A DNA stretch of 64,000 nucleotides from contig NZ_CADIKC010000019.1 of NCBI RefSeq assembly GCF_902859805.1, positions 1 to 64,000 of the forward strand, in the 5' to 3' direction. The position numbers and the translations under genes were made by a program. The notes below the pieces were generated by a model. That model had not been told where the DNA came from. It did no database searches and was given only the letters and a program-made list of their open reading frames with translations. Positions within the stretch are counted from its first letter, which is position 1; every line of letters begins with the position of its first letter. This DNA comes from Paraburkholderia sediminicola. GTDB taxonomy: Bacteria; Pseudomonadota; Gammaproteobacteria; Burkholderiales; Burkholderiaceae. Below are positions 44,803-54,291 of the stretch, piece after piece.

Positions 44803-46773
44803 TCATCGGGGCTCGATATGGCCAAGCCGCTCCGTTAGCGATTGCGGGTGGCCATCAAACAGCGCCGCATAGTAGACCGTGTTCGACAACACATTCTTGA
44901 CGTAGTCGCGGGTTTCGTTGAACGGAATCGTCTCCGCGAAAATCGCGCCTTCCACCGGACGCGGCAGGTTGGACTGCCATTTACGCGGGCGCCCCGGGCC
45001 GGCATTGTAGCCGGCGGTCGCAAGCACGGCAGAACGGTCAAGCTGGTTGTAAATCATCGACAGATAATACGTGCCAAGCAGGATGTTCGTGTCGATGTCA
45101 TTCATTCTCGCCTGCGAGATGGTACCGAGCCCAATCTTCCTCGCGACCATCTCCGCGGTGCCCGGCATCACCTGCATCAGGCCGCCTGCGCCAACGTCCG
45201 AGCGCGCATTGATGATGAAGCGCGACTCCTGGCGAATGAGGCCATACGCCCATTCGACAGCGAACCCGGTGGACTGCGCATCGCGCTCGACAATCGTGCG
45301 GAACGGCGCCAGGTAGCGCAGCGAAAAATCATGCTCGGTCAGCGTCCTGTCGGCGGTGCTCACAGCCCGGTCATAGAGCTCGATGCGGCGTGCGTACTCG
45401 GCGACTGCGAGCAGTTGCCGGTCGCTCATGCCGCGCAACTGCCAGTTCCACTCACGGTTGCCTTCCGTGCGCAGACGCAGCGCATAAAAACGCTTTGCCA
45501 GTTCGAAGCCCGGTGTCCGGCCGGCCTTCTCAACTTCCTCGTCGGTCACTTTGGTCTGTGGCGGAATGACGATTTGCTGGCCGAGCGCTTCGGAGGCCAA
45601 CTGGCCATAGAAAGTGTAGGTTCCCGCGACCTTTGCGAATTCCTGGTCGGCTGCCGCCACCTCGCCGCTCTGCTTCAAGGCGCGTGCGTACCAGTAGACC
45701 CATGCGGGTTGTGCGCGCAGCGCGGCCGGCATCTGCTCAATCGACCAGCGCACCATCGTCCAGTCTCCTGCCAGCAGCGCGCTGCGCGTGCGCCACTCAT
45801 AGGCCTGGCTCGACAGGGGAGCGTTCGCCGATAACCGGTACCAGTCCACCGCGCCTGACAGTTGCCGGGTCGCCGCCTGATAGGCAATCGTGCCCCAGCC
45901 TATAGCGCGTTCCGCCAGGGTAAGCGACGGTGCGATCGCGGTGAAGATGGCCGGGGCCGCCGCCGGATCGCTGGCCGCCATCTGCGTGATGGCGAGCAGC
46001 GCGAGTTGATGGGAGGCTGCATCCATCTGGACGCCTTTCGCGAGCAGCAGACGCGGCTGGTTCGTCGCCTGATCGAGGCGCAGCGGATCGGGGCGCGCCG
46101 CGCCCAGCGCATCGACCAGTCTGCCGCCCGTCTTCGTCGCGCCCTGTTCGTAGGACTCGCGAATCCTCTGCCAGACATCCTCCGAAGTGAACTGCTGGTT
46201 ACGGTCGAGCGCGGTGATCAGATCGACGCAGCCGTCGCCGTACCACTTCGGCTCGACGAGCAGCACGCGCGCCGCGTCGGCCACGTTCTCACCCCGCGCG
46301 GCGCGCGACTCGAGCGCATAGCACTTCACCTGCGTGTCGTCGTCCAGGACGAACTGTGAATATTGCGAATCGAAATCGTGCCAGTCGTGACGCGCCCCCA
46401 GCACGCGCAGGTAGTCGTTGCGCAGACGGTCGGCAATCGCCTGTCCGTCATAGCGTTGCAGAAACGACAGCACCGGTGCGTCCGGCGCGTCGAGATTCGC
46501 ATGCCCCGCGCCGTTGAACAGACGCGGCTTGATCTGGAAATAGCTGAGATAAGCCGGCGCCGGATAATTCGGGATCAGGCTCGCCAGTTGCGCGGCACGT
46601 GCGGGATCGTTGTCACGGGCGGCGTCGTGCAACTTGATGAAAATCTGATCGTCGGCGGAAAACGAGGAAAACCGGGTGGGATGTCCGGCTAGCACCGTGC
46701 CAGATATAACGAATGTCGCGGCGGCGAGGGCAAAACCGACCGCGCGAGACACCCGGTGAAGTCGTGTGGACAT
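44803..46773 (-). CDS. Soluble lytic murein transglycosylase (Slt70-like)
   Basis: A 656-aa periplasmic enzyme cleaving peptidoglycan between MurNAc and GlcNAc with 1,6-anhydro formation. A signal peptide (VGFALAAATFVISGTVLAG) is at the N-terminus. A long helical superhelix (about 45-470) precedes the GH23 domain, where WAYGLIRQESRF has the catalytic Glu516. SDVGAGGLMQVMPGTAEMVARKIG and TAGYNAGPGRPRKW are the other goose-lysozyme-like motifs. It stands alone. Length matches Slt70 (about 645). Confidence 0.93.
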   Translation of the reverse strand: MSTRLHRVSRAVGFALAAATFVISGTVLAGHPTRFSSFSADDQIFIKLHDAARDNDPARAAQLASLIPNYPAPAYLSYFQIKPRLFNGAGHANLDAPDAPVLSFLQRYDGQAIADRLRNDYLRVLGARHDWHDFDSQYSQFVLDDDTQVKCYALESRAARGENVADAARVLLVEPKWYGDGCVDLITALDRNQQFTSEDVWQRIRESYEQGATKTGGRLVDALGAARPDPLRLDQATNQPRLLLAKGVQMDAASHQLALLAITQMAASDPAAAPAIFTAIAPSLTLAERAIGWGTIAYQAATRQLSGAVDWYRLSANAPLSSQAYEWRTRSALLAGDWTMVRWSIEQMPAALRAQPAWVYWYARALKQSGEVAAADQEFAKVAGTYTFYGQLASEALGQQIVIPPQTKVTDEEVEKAGRTPGFELAKRFYALRLRTEGNREWNWQLRGMSDRQLLAVAEYARRIELYDRAVSTADRTLTEHDFSLRYLAPFRTIVERDAQSTGFAVEWAYGLIRQESRFIINARSDVGAGGLMQVMPGTAEMVARKIGLGTISQARMNDIDTNILLGTYYLSMIYNQLDRSAVLATAGYNAGPGRPRKWQSNLPRPVEGAIFAETIPFNETRDYVKNVLSNTVYYAALFDGHPQSLTERLGHIEPR

Positions 46774-46880
46774 CGCTGTTTTCTCGTTGTTTCGGTGCAG
46801 AAGATTGAGTCAAAGCTTAGGCCGCAATTCGACGAAGCGAAGCTTCGAAAAACACGGGACTCGGCCCGCAATTCGGGCCT

Positions 46881-47168
46881 TTGCGAGCCGGATGCCTGGA
46901 CCACCCCTGCGTTTGCGTGTGCGCTCTTTCGTGGTATAGGCGCGCGTTCAGCGAACACCCTGTTCTCGCCGGCGTTGTGGGAATGGCAGTCGCACTGGTC
47001 TTCGTCTTTCTCACGTTCGAAGCGATCCGTCAGGGTGTCACCAACGCCGTGATCACCGGGTTTGGCGTTACCGTCGCCGCGCTTGCTGGTGCCGCGGCGT
47101 GCCTCGCCTGGCCGCATCGGGACTCTCGCCTGGACGTTGTTGATCGGGACTGTTCAAGACGGTCGTGA
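46881..47168 (+). CDS. Possible small two-helix membrane protein
   Basis: The frame encodes up to 95 residues. The plausible core is AFSEHPVLAGVVGMAVALVFVFLTFEAIRQGVTNAVITGFGVTVAALAGAAACLAWPHRD, with two hydrophobic helices separated by a short polar turn and no stop codon. The first 25 residues are unusual (Cys-rich), and an internal GTG at 46917 or the ATG at 46983 may be the real start. No clear ribosome site is seen. I do not recognise the family. Confidence 0.4.
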   Translation: MRAGCLDHPCVCVCALSWYRRAFSEHPVLAGVVGMAVALVFVFLTFEAIRQGVTNAVITGFGVTVAALAGAAACLAWPHRDSRLDVVDRDCSRRS

Positions 47169-47780
47169 AACTGCTGGCCTGGTCGCGCCCCTACGACGGC
47201 GGAAGTTCTATGGTTAAAAGTTGTCGATATCGGAAATCATTTGGGTAACAGGCCCGGCAAAAGCATGGAGATTTGATCGCTTAAATTACCCAAAACGGAA
47301 GTTATTTGGTTAATTTTCCGGAAGGGAATTGAGTTCATCTACACAGCAGAAGATAAATTCTCCAAAGCTGTTACTGCCCCTACGCTACCCCTCGGTCTCC
47401 CCACAAGAATGGCACTCTGATGCCACGATTGCGTTTTGAAACATTCGTTTGTCGGTGTGGCAGGAGTTGAGGACATCACGACTGCGCGCCCCCTAAGCTT
47501 CGCGATCGTGGTCGACCTGTCGATACCTGAATATTCGCATACCGAAACATACCTTTGTGTCTTCAGAAAGCCGTGCTCCGGTATCGATTTGCACTCGAGC
47601 TTGTTCGATCTATCCTGACAAAAAATAAGCGGCGAAACGGGCAAGCAGTTATATGCAAAATATCGATATATACCATCGAGAAATCTCCGCTATTGAGAGG
47701 CGACGCAACCGGGCAGCATTGCACGCTTATTGTGAGCGTTGATCTTCTTCACGTCCTCGCCGGTTAGAGGCTTTTCAGTC
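47169..47780. other. AT-rich gap with imperfect repeats
   Basis: About 600 bases clearly richer in A and T than the surroundings. GGAAATCATTTGGGTAAC (47232-47249) and GGAAGTTATTTGGTTAAT (47297-47314) agree at 14 of 18 positions, and TTACCC at 47287 mirrors GGGTAA of the first. No convincing ORF was found; a frame at 47339-47644 minus is doubtful. It may hold regulatory sites or imported DNA. Confidence 0.45.
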
Positions 47781-48068
47781 ATGCACGTTGCCGCCACGGA
47801 CACGTTTCAGGCAGCGGCCCATGGCCTGTTGATAACGGTGCTCGAGTCGTCCGCCAACCATCTGCTGGTTCGTTGGGTGGAAAGCGGGCGATGCCACTAT
47901 GGCGAGCAGCGGTGGCGCCTGGGCGTGGCCACCCGGACCGGCTATTGCGCTGTCTCTGGCAGGAAGATCCATCGGGGCGACGCTGTCTATCGGCCCACCG
48001 GCAGGCCACCGCCAGCAAACCGCGCCGCAATGATCACCATGGGATCGTTTCCCCTTTCCATCGAGTGA
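47781..48068 (+). CDS. DUF3331 domain protein
   Basis: A 95-aa protein of a small family found mostly in Burkholderia-type genomes. The segment VLESSANHLLVRWVESGRCHYGEQRWRLGVATRTGYCAVSGRKIHRGDAVYRPTGRPPPANRAAMI matches the DUF3331 pattern. It has two conserved Cys, one in CHYG and one in YCAVSG, and a compact beta-rich character. The function is unknown. The ATG at 47781 is preferred over an in-frame start at 47739. The end overlaps the convergent short-chain dehydrogenase gene by 35 bases. Confidence 0.75.
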   Translation: MHVAATDTFQAAAHGLLITVLESSANHLLVRWVESGRCHYGEQRWRLGVATRTGYCAVSGRKIHRGDAVYRPTGRPPPANRAAMITMGSFPLSIE

Positions 48069-48792
48069 ACGTTCCTGTGGCGCCGTCCGGGCCCAGCAAT
48101 GCAACGCGCACCGCCTCGCGAGCGCCTTCCTCGACGGTTTCGGTGCCCGCATATCCGTTGAGGTTCGTCCTGGTAAAGCCCGGCGAGACTGCATTGACCT
48201 TGATACCTTCTGGCTCGAGTTCGATAGCCATGGCGACCGTCAAAGCGTTGAGAGCCGTCTTGGATGCCGGATAGACCGGGCCGAAGATCGCGCGGTAAGG
48301 GAAGGCTGAGTCCGAGTTCGTCATCAACGACCCAACGCCACTCGACACGTTAACGATGCGGGAGCCCGGCGTCTTGCGCAGAAGTGGCAACATAGCCTGG
48401 TACACAACGAGCACGCCGAACACGTTGGTGTCCCACACTGCGCGCATTTCATCGAGCCTCACGTTGCTCGGGCGCGTGGTCTTTGCGTACTCCTCGACGG
48501 ACTGACCCGGCTGCTTCTTCGTATTCGAGATGGCCGCATTCTGGATGAGCACGTCAAGGCGTCCGAACTCGTTGCCCACGCGCTCCGCTGCAGCGGTGAC
48601 CGAAGCCTGATCCGTCACGTCGAGCTGGAGCGCGTGGGCGTCCGGCCCAACCTCTCTCGCCGCTGCCTCGCCGCGTTCGAGATCGCGCGACCCGACCAGC
48701 ACAGTGAAGCCGTGTCCCGCGAGATCCTTTGCGATCTGAAGACCAATTCCTTGATTCGCCCCGGTGATCAGGGCGACGGGTTTGTCCTGCAT
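48034..48792 (-). CDS. Short-chain dehydrogenase/reductase
   Basis: A 252-aa NAD(P)-dependent oxidoreductase. The cofactor motif is ITGANQGIGLQIA (residues 9-21), the structural motif is QNAAIS, a Ser precedes the catalytic region (NVSSGVGS), and the active-site Tyr/Lys are in YPASKTAL. VSPGFTRTNL follows. It resembles plant and bacterial carbonyl reductases of this class; the substrate is unknown. It is transcribed with a second SDR gene 62 bases upstream, both divergent from an AraC-type regulator. GGAGA precedes the ATG. Confidence 0.9.
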   Translation of the reverse strand: MQDKPVALITGANQGIGLQIAKDLAGHGFTVLVGSRDLERGEAAAREVGPDAHALQLDVTDQASVTAAAERVGNEFGRLDVLIQNAAISNTKKQPGQSVEEYAKTTRPSNVRLDEMRAVWDTNVFGVLVVYQAMLPLLRKTPGSRIVNVSSGVGSLMTNSDSAFPYRAIFGPVYPASKTALNALTVAMAIELEPEGIKVNAVSPGFTRTNLNGYAGTETVEEGAREAVRVALLGPDGATGTFTRWKGETIPW

Positions 48793-48854
48793 GACAATCT
48801 CCTTGTCGTATTACGCAGTAGCGCGCAGAAATTCAGAGCGGTGGCGTCAGTCGT

Positions 48855-49604
48855 TCAGCGAGCCTCGGTAGCCCATGCTTCAGCGTCAGCGCCGGCCGGG
48901 ATGTGCATCGGCGATGACGGATCGGTCGCCGCGCGCCATACGGCTTCGGCGACGTCCTGTGCCAGGGTGACCGGGGACGACGTGTCCGTAAACCTCGCGA
49001 GAACGCTGTTGGCGAGATCGGCATAGGCTTCGTGGTCGAAGCCGAGCATGCGGGTACGCGCGTTGTCTCCGAAGCGGGTCTCGGGCGCACGACCCGGCAG
49101 CACCAGGCGCACCCGCACGCCGAACTGCTCGAGCTCCAGCGCAATCGATTCAGTGAATGCGTTTACCGCCGCTTTGCTCGCGCGATACGCGGCGATCAAG
49201 GGGAGCGCCTTCAGTGTCACGCTCGACGTAACGTTCACAACGACGCCGGCCTTGCGCTGCCGAAACTGAGGCAACACTGCTTGCGTCAACGCGATCGTGC
49301 CAATGGTGTTGGTCTCGAAAAGTTCGCGCACTGTCGCGAGCGGGACGAGTTCGCCGGGGGAAGCCGCACCAAAGCCTGCGTTGTTGACGAGAACGTCGAT
49401 TGGGCCTGCAGCCTCGACAGCCTCGCGAATGCTGTCCGGATTCGTGACGTCGAGCGCCAGCACGCGCAAGCGGTCTGAAGGCGGTAGCACATCGGCACGC
49501 GGCGTGCGCATCGTGGCGATGACTTGCCAGTCGCGTGCCAGAAAGAAGCGGGCGGTCTCGAGGCCAAATCCGGAAGAACAGCCGGTGATCAGAACGGTTT
49601 TCAT
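48855..49604 (-). CDS. Short-chain dehydrogenase/reductase
   Basis: A 249-aa SDR. The cofactor site is ITGCSSGFGLETA (residues 6-18), with VNNAGFG, NVTSSVTLKALPLIAAYRASKAAV (catalytic Ser, Tyr and Lys) and RLVLPGRAPET instead of the usual PG segment. It is the SDR subgroup that often acts on ketones or lipid-like alcohols; no substrate can be assigned. It lies next to the AraC gene, which starts 102 bases away on the other strand and probably regulates this pair. Confidence 0.9.
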   Translation of the reverse strand: MKTVLITGCSSGFGLETARFFLARDWQVIATMRTPRADVLPPSDRLRVLALDVTNPDSIREAVEAAGPIDVLVNNAGFGAASPGELVPLATVRELFETNTIGTIALTQAVLPQFRQRKAGVVVNVTSSVTLKALPLIAAYRASKAAVNAFTESIALELEQFGVRVRLVLPGRAPETRFGDNARTRMLGFDHEAYADLANSVLARFTDTSSPVTLAQDVAEAVWRAATDPSSPMHIPAGADAEAWATEAR

Positions 49605-49705
49605 GGAAATTCCTGCGTGGCGGTTTGTGTGAGCTCATACGATAGATCGTCGATGTCGTACTTGCTACAATCAACAATCCGAATTTCATTTGCAGGAGTC
49701 CGGCG

Positions 49706-50623
49706 ATGATCGATCCGTTAGCCGAGGTGGTGACACTGCTGCAGCCGAATGCCCGGTTTTCCAAACTTGTTCACGGCGCCAGCCCCTGGTGCATCAGTCG
49801 CTCGGATGCCGGCCAGCCGTTCTATTGCGTGATCCTCGAGGGAGGGTGCCGTCTCGCGATCGACGGACACGAGCCGATCGAGCTGCTTCCGGGTGACTTC
49901 GTGCTGATTCCTGCGGCCTATGGCGTCGCGATGTCCAGTCTCAAGCCGCCACCGCCAGGCGTCGAGACGGCGGCGCCCATCGCGCTGGGCAACGGTGAAT
50001 TCAGAATCGGCGGCCTGGGCAGACCGATCGACTTACGAATGGTGGCGGGCCACTGCAGCTTCGGTTCACCGGATGCGACGTTGCTGGTCTCGCTGCTGCC
50101 GCAACTCGTTCATGTCCGCGGCGAACAGCGGCTAGCCACGCTCGTGCAACTTGTGCGAGAGGAAACACGCGAGCAGCGGCCCGCGCGCGAGGTCGTGCTT
50201 TCACGACTGCTGGAAGTGCTGCTGATCGAGGCGCTCCGGTCTACGGCAGGAACGAGCGCGTCACCGGGTCTGGTGCGCGGACTCGCGGACGGCCGTCTCG
50301 CCGCGGCGATCCGCGAAATGCACGAACACCCAACGCACGCATGGACCGTTGCTGAGCTCGCAAAGGAGGCCGCGCTCTCGCGCTCGACTTTTTTCGAGCG
50401 CTTCAGCCGCGCGGTCGGCGTCGCACCGATGGAATATCTGCTCACGTGGCGCATGGCACTCGCAAAGAATCTGCTACGCCGCAACGAAGGGCGTGTCGCC
50501 GAGATTGCGCAGCGCGTTGGCTATAGCTCCGCCAGCACCTTCAGCGTTGCCTTCACGCGGCACGTCGGGCGGCCGCCTTCACAATACGCACGCGAGGAGC
50601 AGGTGGCCACCGACGACACGTAA
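49706..50623 (+). CDS. AraC-family transcriptional regulator (cupin_6 type)
   Basis: A 305-aa regulator. The N-terminal cupin (SPWCISRSDAGQPFYCVILEGGCRLAIDGHEPIELLPGDFVLIPAAYG) is the effector domain of the cupin_6 subgroup. The C-terminus has two helix-turn-helix motifs: HAWTVAELAKEAALSRSTFFERFSRAVGVAPMEYLLTWRMALAKNLL and VAEIAQRVGYSSASTFSVAFTRHVGRPPSQYARE. GGAG lies seven bases before the ATG. It is divergent from the two SDR genes and is likely their activator. Confidence 0.92.
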   Translation: MIDPLAEVVTLLQPNARFSKLVHGASPWCISRSDAGQPFYCVILEGGCRLAIDGHEPIELLPGDFVLIPAAYGVAMSSLKPPPPGVETAAPIALGNGEFRIGGLGRPIDLRMVAGHCSFGSPDATLLVSLLPQLVHVRGEQRLATLVQLVREETREQRPAREVVLSRLLEVLLIEALRSTAGTSASPGLVRGLADGRLAAAIREMHEHPTHAWTVAELAKEAALSRSTFFERFSRAVGVAPMEYLLTWRMALAKNLLRRNEGRVAEIAQRVGYSSASTFSVAFTRHVGRPPSQYAREEQVATDDT

Positions 50624-50624
50624 A

Positions 50625-50651
50625 CCATCGGAAACACGCGGTTTCCGATGG
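50625..50651 (+). terminator. Hairpin immediately after the AraC gene
   Basis: CCATCGGAAAC (50625-50635) pairs perfectly with GTTTCCGATGG (50641-50651) around ACGCG, one base after the stop codon. No U-tract follows, so termination efficiency is uncertain. Confidence 0.55.
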
Positions 50652-50779
50652 CGCCAAGGCCAGGGAATCCGGTGGCTCAAAGGCACTCACGTAGTCGTTT
50701 GGCGAGCGTGTCTTGATGAGCAAACGAGTGGCGCAAGCGAAAACCTGTCAGCTTGCGAAAGCGGCTTCACGAGCGGTTT

Positions 50780-51688
50780 TTACCGTGCTCGCAGAAGCGT
50801 CAGGAACGCTGCCAACACCGGCGAAACCTGTTTGCGCGATGGGTAGTAGAGAAAGAATCCGGCAAACGGCGGACACCAGTTGTCAAGTACACGGACCAAA
50901 CTCCCCGTTTCAATGTGGGGCGCCGCCTCGTGTTCCAGGACATACGCCACGCCAAGACCGTCGATGGCGGCCTGCAGCATCAACTCGGGCTCATTGAAGG
51001 TCAGCGGCCCCGACAGGGCTACTTTCAGTTTTCGAGCGCCGTTTTCAAACTCCCATGAATACAGGCTGCCCGCGCTTTCCATCCGGTAGTTGATGCATCG
51101 GTGATGCTGAAGGTCTTCCGGTGTTGCCGGCGCACGATGTTGCGACAGGTACGCTGGCGACGCAACCACGGCCATTCGGAGCGCCGCCCCGACCGGCAGC
51201 GCCACCATGTCCTGTTCGAGCTTTTCGCCCAGGCGGATGCCGGCGTCGAAACGCCCAGAAACAAGGTCTCTGAAGGCGTAGTCGATGATGACTTCGACGG
51301 TTGCATCCGGATAGGTTGCGCAGAAATCGCTCAGTACTGGACGGATGACCGCCTCATAGCCTTGCCGTGTGGCCGTGATTCGAAGTGTGCCCGAAATGCA
51401 ATCGCGGATTCGGCTGAGGTCGCCCAAGGCACCTTCGATTGCGTCCAACGCCGGTCCCAGCGTCAGCAACAGCGTTTGCCCTTCGGCGGTGGGCGCTACG
51501 CTGCGGCTGGTTCGTCGAAGCAGCGGATAGCCGAGGCGATTCTCCAGACGCTTGATCGTGTAGCTCAGCATCGAATTGGACACGTTCAATTCCGCAGCCG
51601 CGCGAGAAAAGCTGCGTGTCCGCGCAACTGCCGCGAAGGCCGAAAGATCGTCCAGGACCCCACGCGATATTGTTTTATCTGATTGCAT
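50780..51688 (-). CDS. LysR-family transcriptional regulator
   Basis: A 302-aa regulator of the CrgA/PerR-like group. The winged helix is DDLSAFAAVARTRSFSRAAAELNVSNSMLSYTIKRLENRLGYPLLRRTSRSVAPT. The effector domain has GTLRITATRQGYEAVIRPVLSDF and FDAGIRLGEKLEQDMVALPVG. It is divergent from the SDR gene at 51800, 111 bases apart, and probably controls it. Confidence 0.91.
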   Translation of the reverse strand: MQSDKTISRGVLDDLSAFAAVARTRSFSRAAAELNVSNSMLSYTIKRLENRLGYPLLRRTSRSVAPTAEGQTLLLTLGPALDAIEGALGDLSRIRDCISGTLRITATRQGYEAVIRPVLSDFCATYPDATVEVIIDYAFRDLVSGRFDAGIRLGEKLEQDMVALPVGAALRMAVVASPAYLSQHRAPATPEDLQHHRCINYRMESAGSLYSWEFENGARKLKVALSGPLTFNEPELMLQAAIDGLGVAYVLEHEAAPHIETGSLVRVLDNWCPPFAGFFLYYPSRKQVSPVLAAFLTLLRAR

Positions 51689-51799
51689 GACCCATGCGAA
51701 TTATCCAGGATGTTCGAATGGATACTCGCATCTATCCTTTCTCAAGGTCAAGGCATCCGGCGAAGCCGGTGTCGACATTTGACGTGAAACGGAGGAAGG

Positions 51800-52648
51800 A
51801 TGATTGACGACAATGCGGTATGGATGATCACCGGGAGCTCGTCCGGTCTGGGTCGCGCGCTGGCCGAAGTGGTACTGGAACACGGATATCGTGCGGTCGT
51901 GACGGCCCGCAAGCCGGATGCGGTGCGCGACCTTGCTGAGCGCTATGGAGATCGGGCTCTCGCCGTAGGTCTCGACGTCACGGATGCGCGGCAGATCAAG
52001 GCGGCAGTGACGGCCGCGCATGACAGCTTCGGCCAGATCGACGTGCTCGTGAACAATGCTGGCTATGGCTATATCGGGGCGATCGAGGAAGGCGAAGATG
52101 CCGCGATCCGCGCGCAGTTCGATACCAACGTGCACGGCGTAATCGCCATGATGCAGGCCGTGCTGCCGGCTATGCGGCAGCGTGGGAAAGGGCATGTGGT
52201 CAACGTGAGCTCGATTGGCGGACTGACCACCTTTCCGAACGTCGGCTACTACCACGCGAGCAAGTACGCGCTAGAAGGGCTATCTGAAACGCTCGCAAAA
52301 GAGATGGCGCCGTTCGGCATTGGCGTGACGATCGTAGAACCCGGCGCGTTCAGGACGGATTTTCGCGGCCGCTCGATGCAGCAATCGAGCATTCGTCTTC
52401 CCGAGTTCGCCGCGACCCTGGGCAAGCAACGCGATGCCCTGCTCGCCTCGGATGGGAAGCAGCAGAACGATCCGGTGAAAGGCGCGCTTGCGATCGTCGA
52501 GGCGGTGAAGGCGAAGCAACCGCCGTTACATCTGCTGCTGGGGGTCGACGCGCTGGACCTCGCGCGCAAACAGCTTGCTGCTATGGCCAAGGATTTCGAT
52601 GCGTGGGAGACGTTGACACGAAGTACTGCATTTGACGAACCGGTGTAG
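51800..52648 (+). CDS. Short-chain dehydrogenase/reductase
   Basis: A 282-aa SDR. ITGSSSGLGRALAE (residues 10-23) binds the cofactor. VNNAGYGYIGAIEEGEDAAIRAQFDTNVHG, NVSSIGGLTTFPNVGYYHASKYAL (Ser, Tyr, Lys) and IVEPGAFRTDF follow, as in the 17-beta-hydroxysteroid-dehydrogenase-like oxidoreductases. The cofactor is probably NADP (Ser and Arg near the first turn). It stands alone behind a divergent LysR regulator. The substrate is unknown. Confidence 0.9.
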   Translation: MIDDNAVWMITGSSSGLGRALAEVVLEHGYRAVVTARKPDAVRDLAERYGDRALAVGLDVTDARQIKAAVTAAHDSFGQIDVLVNNAGYGYIGAIEEGEDAAIRAQFDTNVHGVIAMMQAVLPAMRQRGKGHVVNVSSIGGLTTFPNVGYYHASKYALEGLSETLAKEMAPFGIGVTIVEPGAFRTDFRGRSMQQSSIRLPEFAATLGKQRDALLASDGKQQNDPVKGALAIVEAVKAKQPPLHLLLGVDALDLARKQLAAMAKDFDAWETLTRSTAFDEPV

Positions 52649-52774
52649 TTGCTGCCCGCCGATTGACATGTTTTTTGCGTATCGTGCTTCCGACTCGCAT
52701 CGACCCTTCGATGCGGCGTGAAGCCGACGGCAGTTTTCAAGTTGCAGACCATTCGCACAACCACTAACTCAAGG

Positions 52775-54268
52775 TCATGGCGCTTTGCCGGCGCGGTCGT
52801 TGTCGTCTTCACGTCCCGGCGTGTGCGCGGCCTCCGTTCTGGTTTGTTCGCCGAGGCTGAGTAACGCGGGTGACAGGAAGCAGCCCATGACCGCGGACAG
52901 GATAATGAAAATCGAGGCTGCATCGACGAGCAGTCCAAAGCGCATGAAAATAAAGAAACAGAACAGAAGGTTCAGCAGATGCAGGCCTATACCGAGTGCG
53001 GCGACGCCTTTGGGGACGGCTTTGATGAACACCGCGAACCGGGATTGGGGGCGGGGCACATACCAGATGATCAGCAGCCCGAACGTCATGATGAAAGCGC
53101 ATTCTGCCCATTTCAGCCAGGTGGGGCGGCGCAGAAACCGTCCCTCAACAATCGTCTCGATGACCTGCGCCTGAATCTCGATACCCGGCACCAGTTCCCC
53201 CAGCGCCGTCGTGCGCATGTCAGTCACGCCTGCACCGGTTAGCCCGACCAGCACCAGTTTGTCCCGGATCCGTTCCGGATCGACTATTCCCTGCATGACA
53301 TCGCGTGCCGACACGTAGCGGCTCAGCGTCGACCGGATCGACGCGAAATGCAACCAGATGTCCCCTCCGGGCTGCGTGGGCACCAGCACATCGGCGACGC
53401 CCACCGCTTGCACGCCCGATGTATCCGCAAAGACGTCAATCGCCGATGAATCCGTGGCGAGGCGGAGCATTTCAATTGGCAGACTGGGGACCAGTTTCTC
53501 CCTCAACCCCGTGATGAGCGGAATATGCCGGACAACGCCTTGTTCGAGCGCCACGCTCAGCATCGCCTGCCCGTGGGCCGCCGCCTGCAGTTCCGGCAGG
53601 CTGCAGAGAACATAGTCGAAATGCTGTACGTAGCCCAGCGGGTCGGTGCCATGAACGCGGATCGGTGCGCTTCGTAGATCGGTGCGGGTACCGAAGGCAG
53701 CATGATCGAGCGCCGCGGCACCCAGTATGGTCGGCGCCGCGCGCAACGATCTCGCGAGAATGGCTTCGTGACTGGGCAGGGCCCGCAAGCCGGCGGCCAG
53801 CGCCGCAGCCGTTTCGGGCAGATTGCCAGCCACCTTGTCGGGAGACGTCTGATCCGGCTCCGGCATGTAAATGTCGAGACCGATAGCCAGCGGTTTCAGT
53901 GCCGCGATGGCATCGATCAGGCTCGCGAGTCGATTTCGCGGCCAGGGCCATTGACCGGCGGTCGCGAGCGTCTCCTCATCAATTTCGACAATGGTCACCG
54001 GCTGCGCCGTCGGAATCCGTGGATAGTGACGTTGATACTGATCGAACAGAATTTGCCGGGCTGTTTTGAATGAGTCGGGAAGCGTCTCATCGAGCGTGTC
54101 TACGAAAGCTGGACGTGCTATGTCGCTCGGCCATTCGCTGCACAGGTTGAGCAGGCTCAGGCCGAACAACACTACCAGTGCCACCGGACGGCCTTGGGCC
54201 ACCTTCAGCAGATTCCTGATCCGGACGTGCCATGGGTCGAAAAAGCGTTTCATCGACGGAAAGGCCAT
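52775..54268 (-). CDS. CHASE2 sensor protein without an output domain
   Basis: A 497-aa membrane protein. One helix near residues 28-47 (PVALVVLFGLSLLNLCSEW) is followed by a periplasmic CHASE2 domain of about 340 residues (VTIVEIDEETLATAGQWPWPRNRLASLIDAI, GLDIYMPEPD, VLVGLTGAGVTDMRTTALGELVPGIEIQAQVIETIV). Three C-terminal helices then follow. CHASE2 normally ends in a kinase or cyclase; here it stops after a short charged tail (EQTRTEAAHTPGREDDNDRAGKAP). An ATG at 54253 is an alternative start. It follows the OmpA-lipoprotein and FecR genes closely in the same direction, a known association. Confidence 0.87.
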   Translation of the reverse strand: MAFPSMKRFFDPWHVRIRNLLKVAQGRPVALVVLFGLSLLNLCSEWPSDIARPAFVDTLDETLPDSFKTARQILFDQYQRHYPRIPTAQPVTIVEIDEETLATAGQWPWPRNRLASLIDAIAALKPLAIGLDIYMPEPDQTSPDKVAGNLPETAAALAAGLRALPSHEAILARSLRAAPTILGAAALDHAAFGTRTDLRSAPIRVHGTDPLGYVQHFDYVLCSLPELQAAAHGQAMLSVALEQGVVRHIPLITGLREKLVPSLPIEMLRLATDSSAIDVFADTSGVQAVGVADVLVPTQPGGDIWLHFASIRSTLSRYVSARDVMQGIVDPERIRDKLVLVGLTGAGVTDMRTTALGELVPGIEIQAQVIETIVEGRFLRRPTWLKWAECAFIMTFGLLIIWYVPRPQSRFAVFIKAVPKGVAALGIGLHLLNLLFCFFIFMRFGLLVDAASIFIILSAVMGCFLSPALLSLGEQTRTEAAHTPGREDDNDRAGKAP

Positions 54269-54291
54269 TCAGCGCCGATGACTGGCGCGGA

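Noticed and set aside
44295-44825. 176-codon minus-strand frame in an otherwise empty interval
   Set aside because: Arg/Ser/Cys-rich translation, no domain, no ribosome site, and it runs into the lytic transglycosylase gene.
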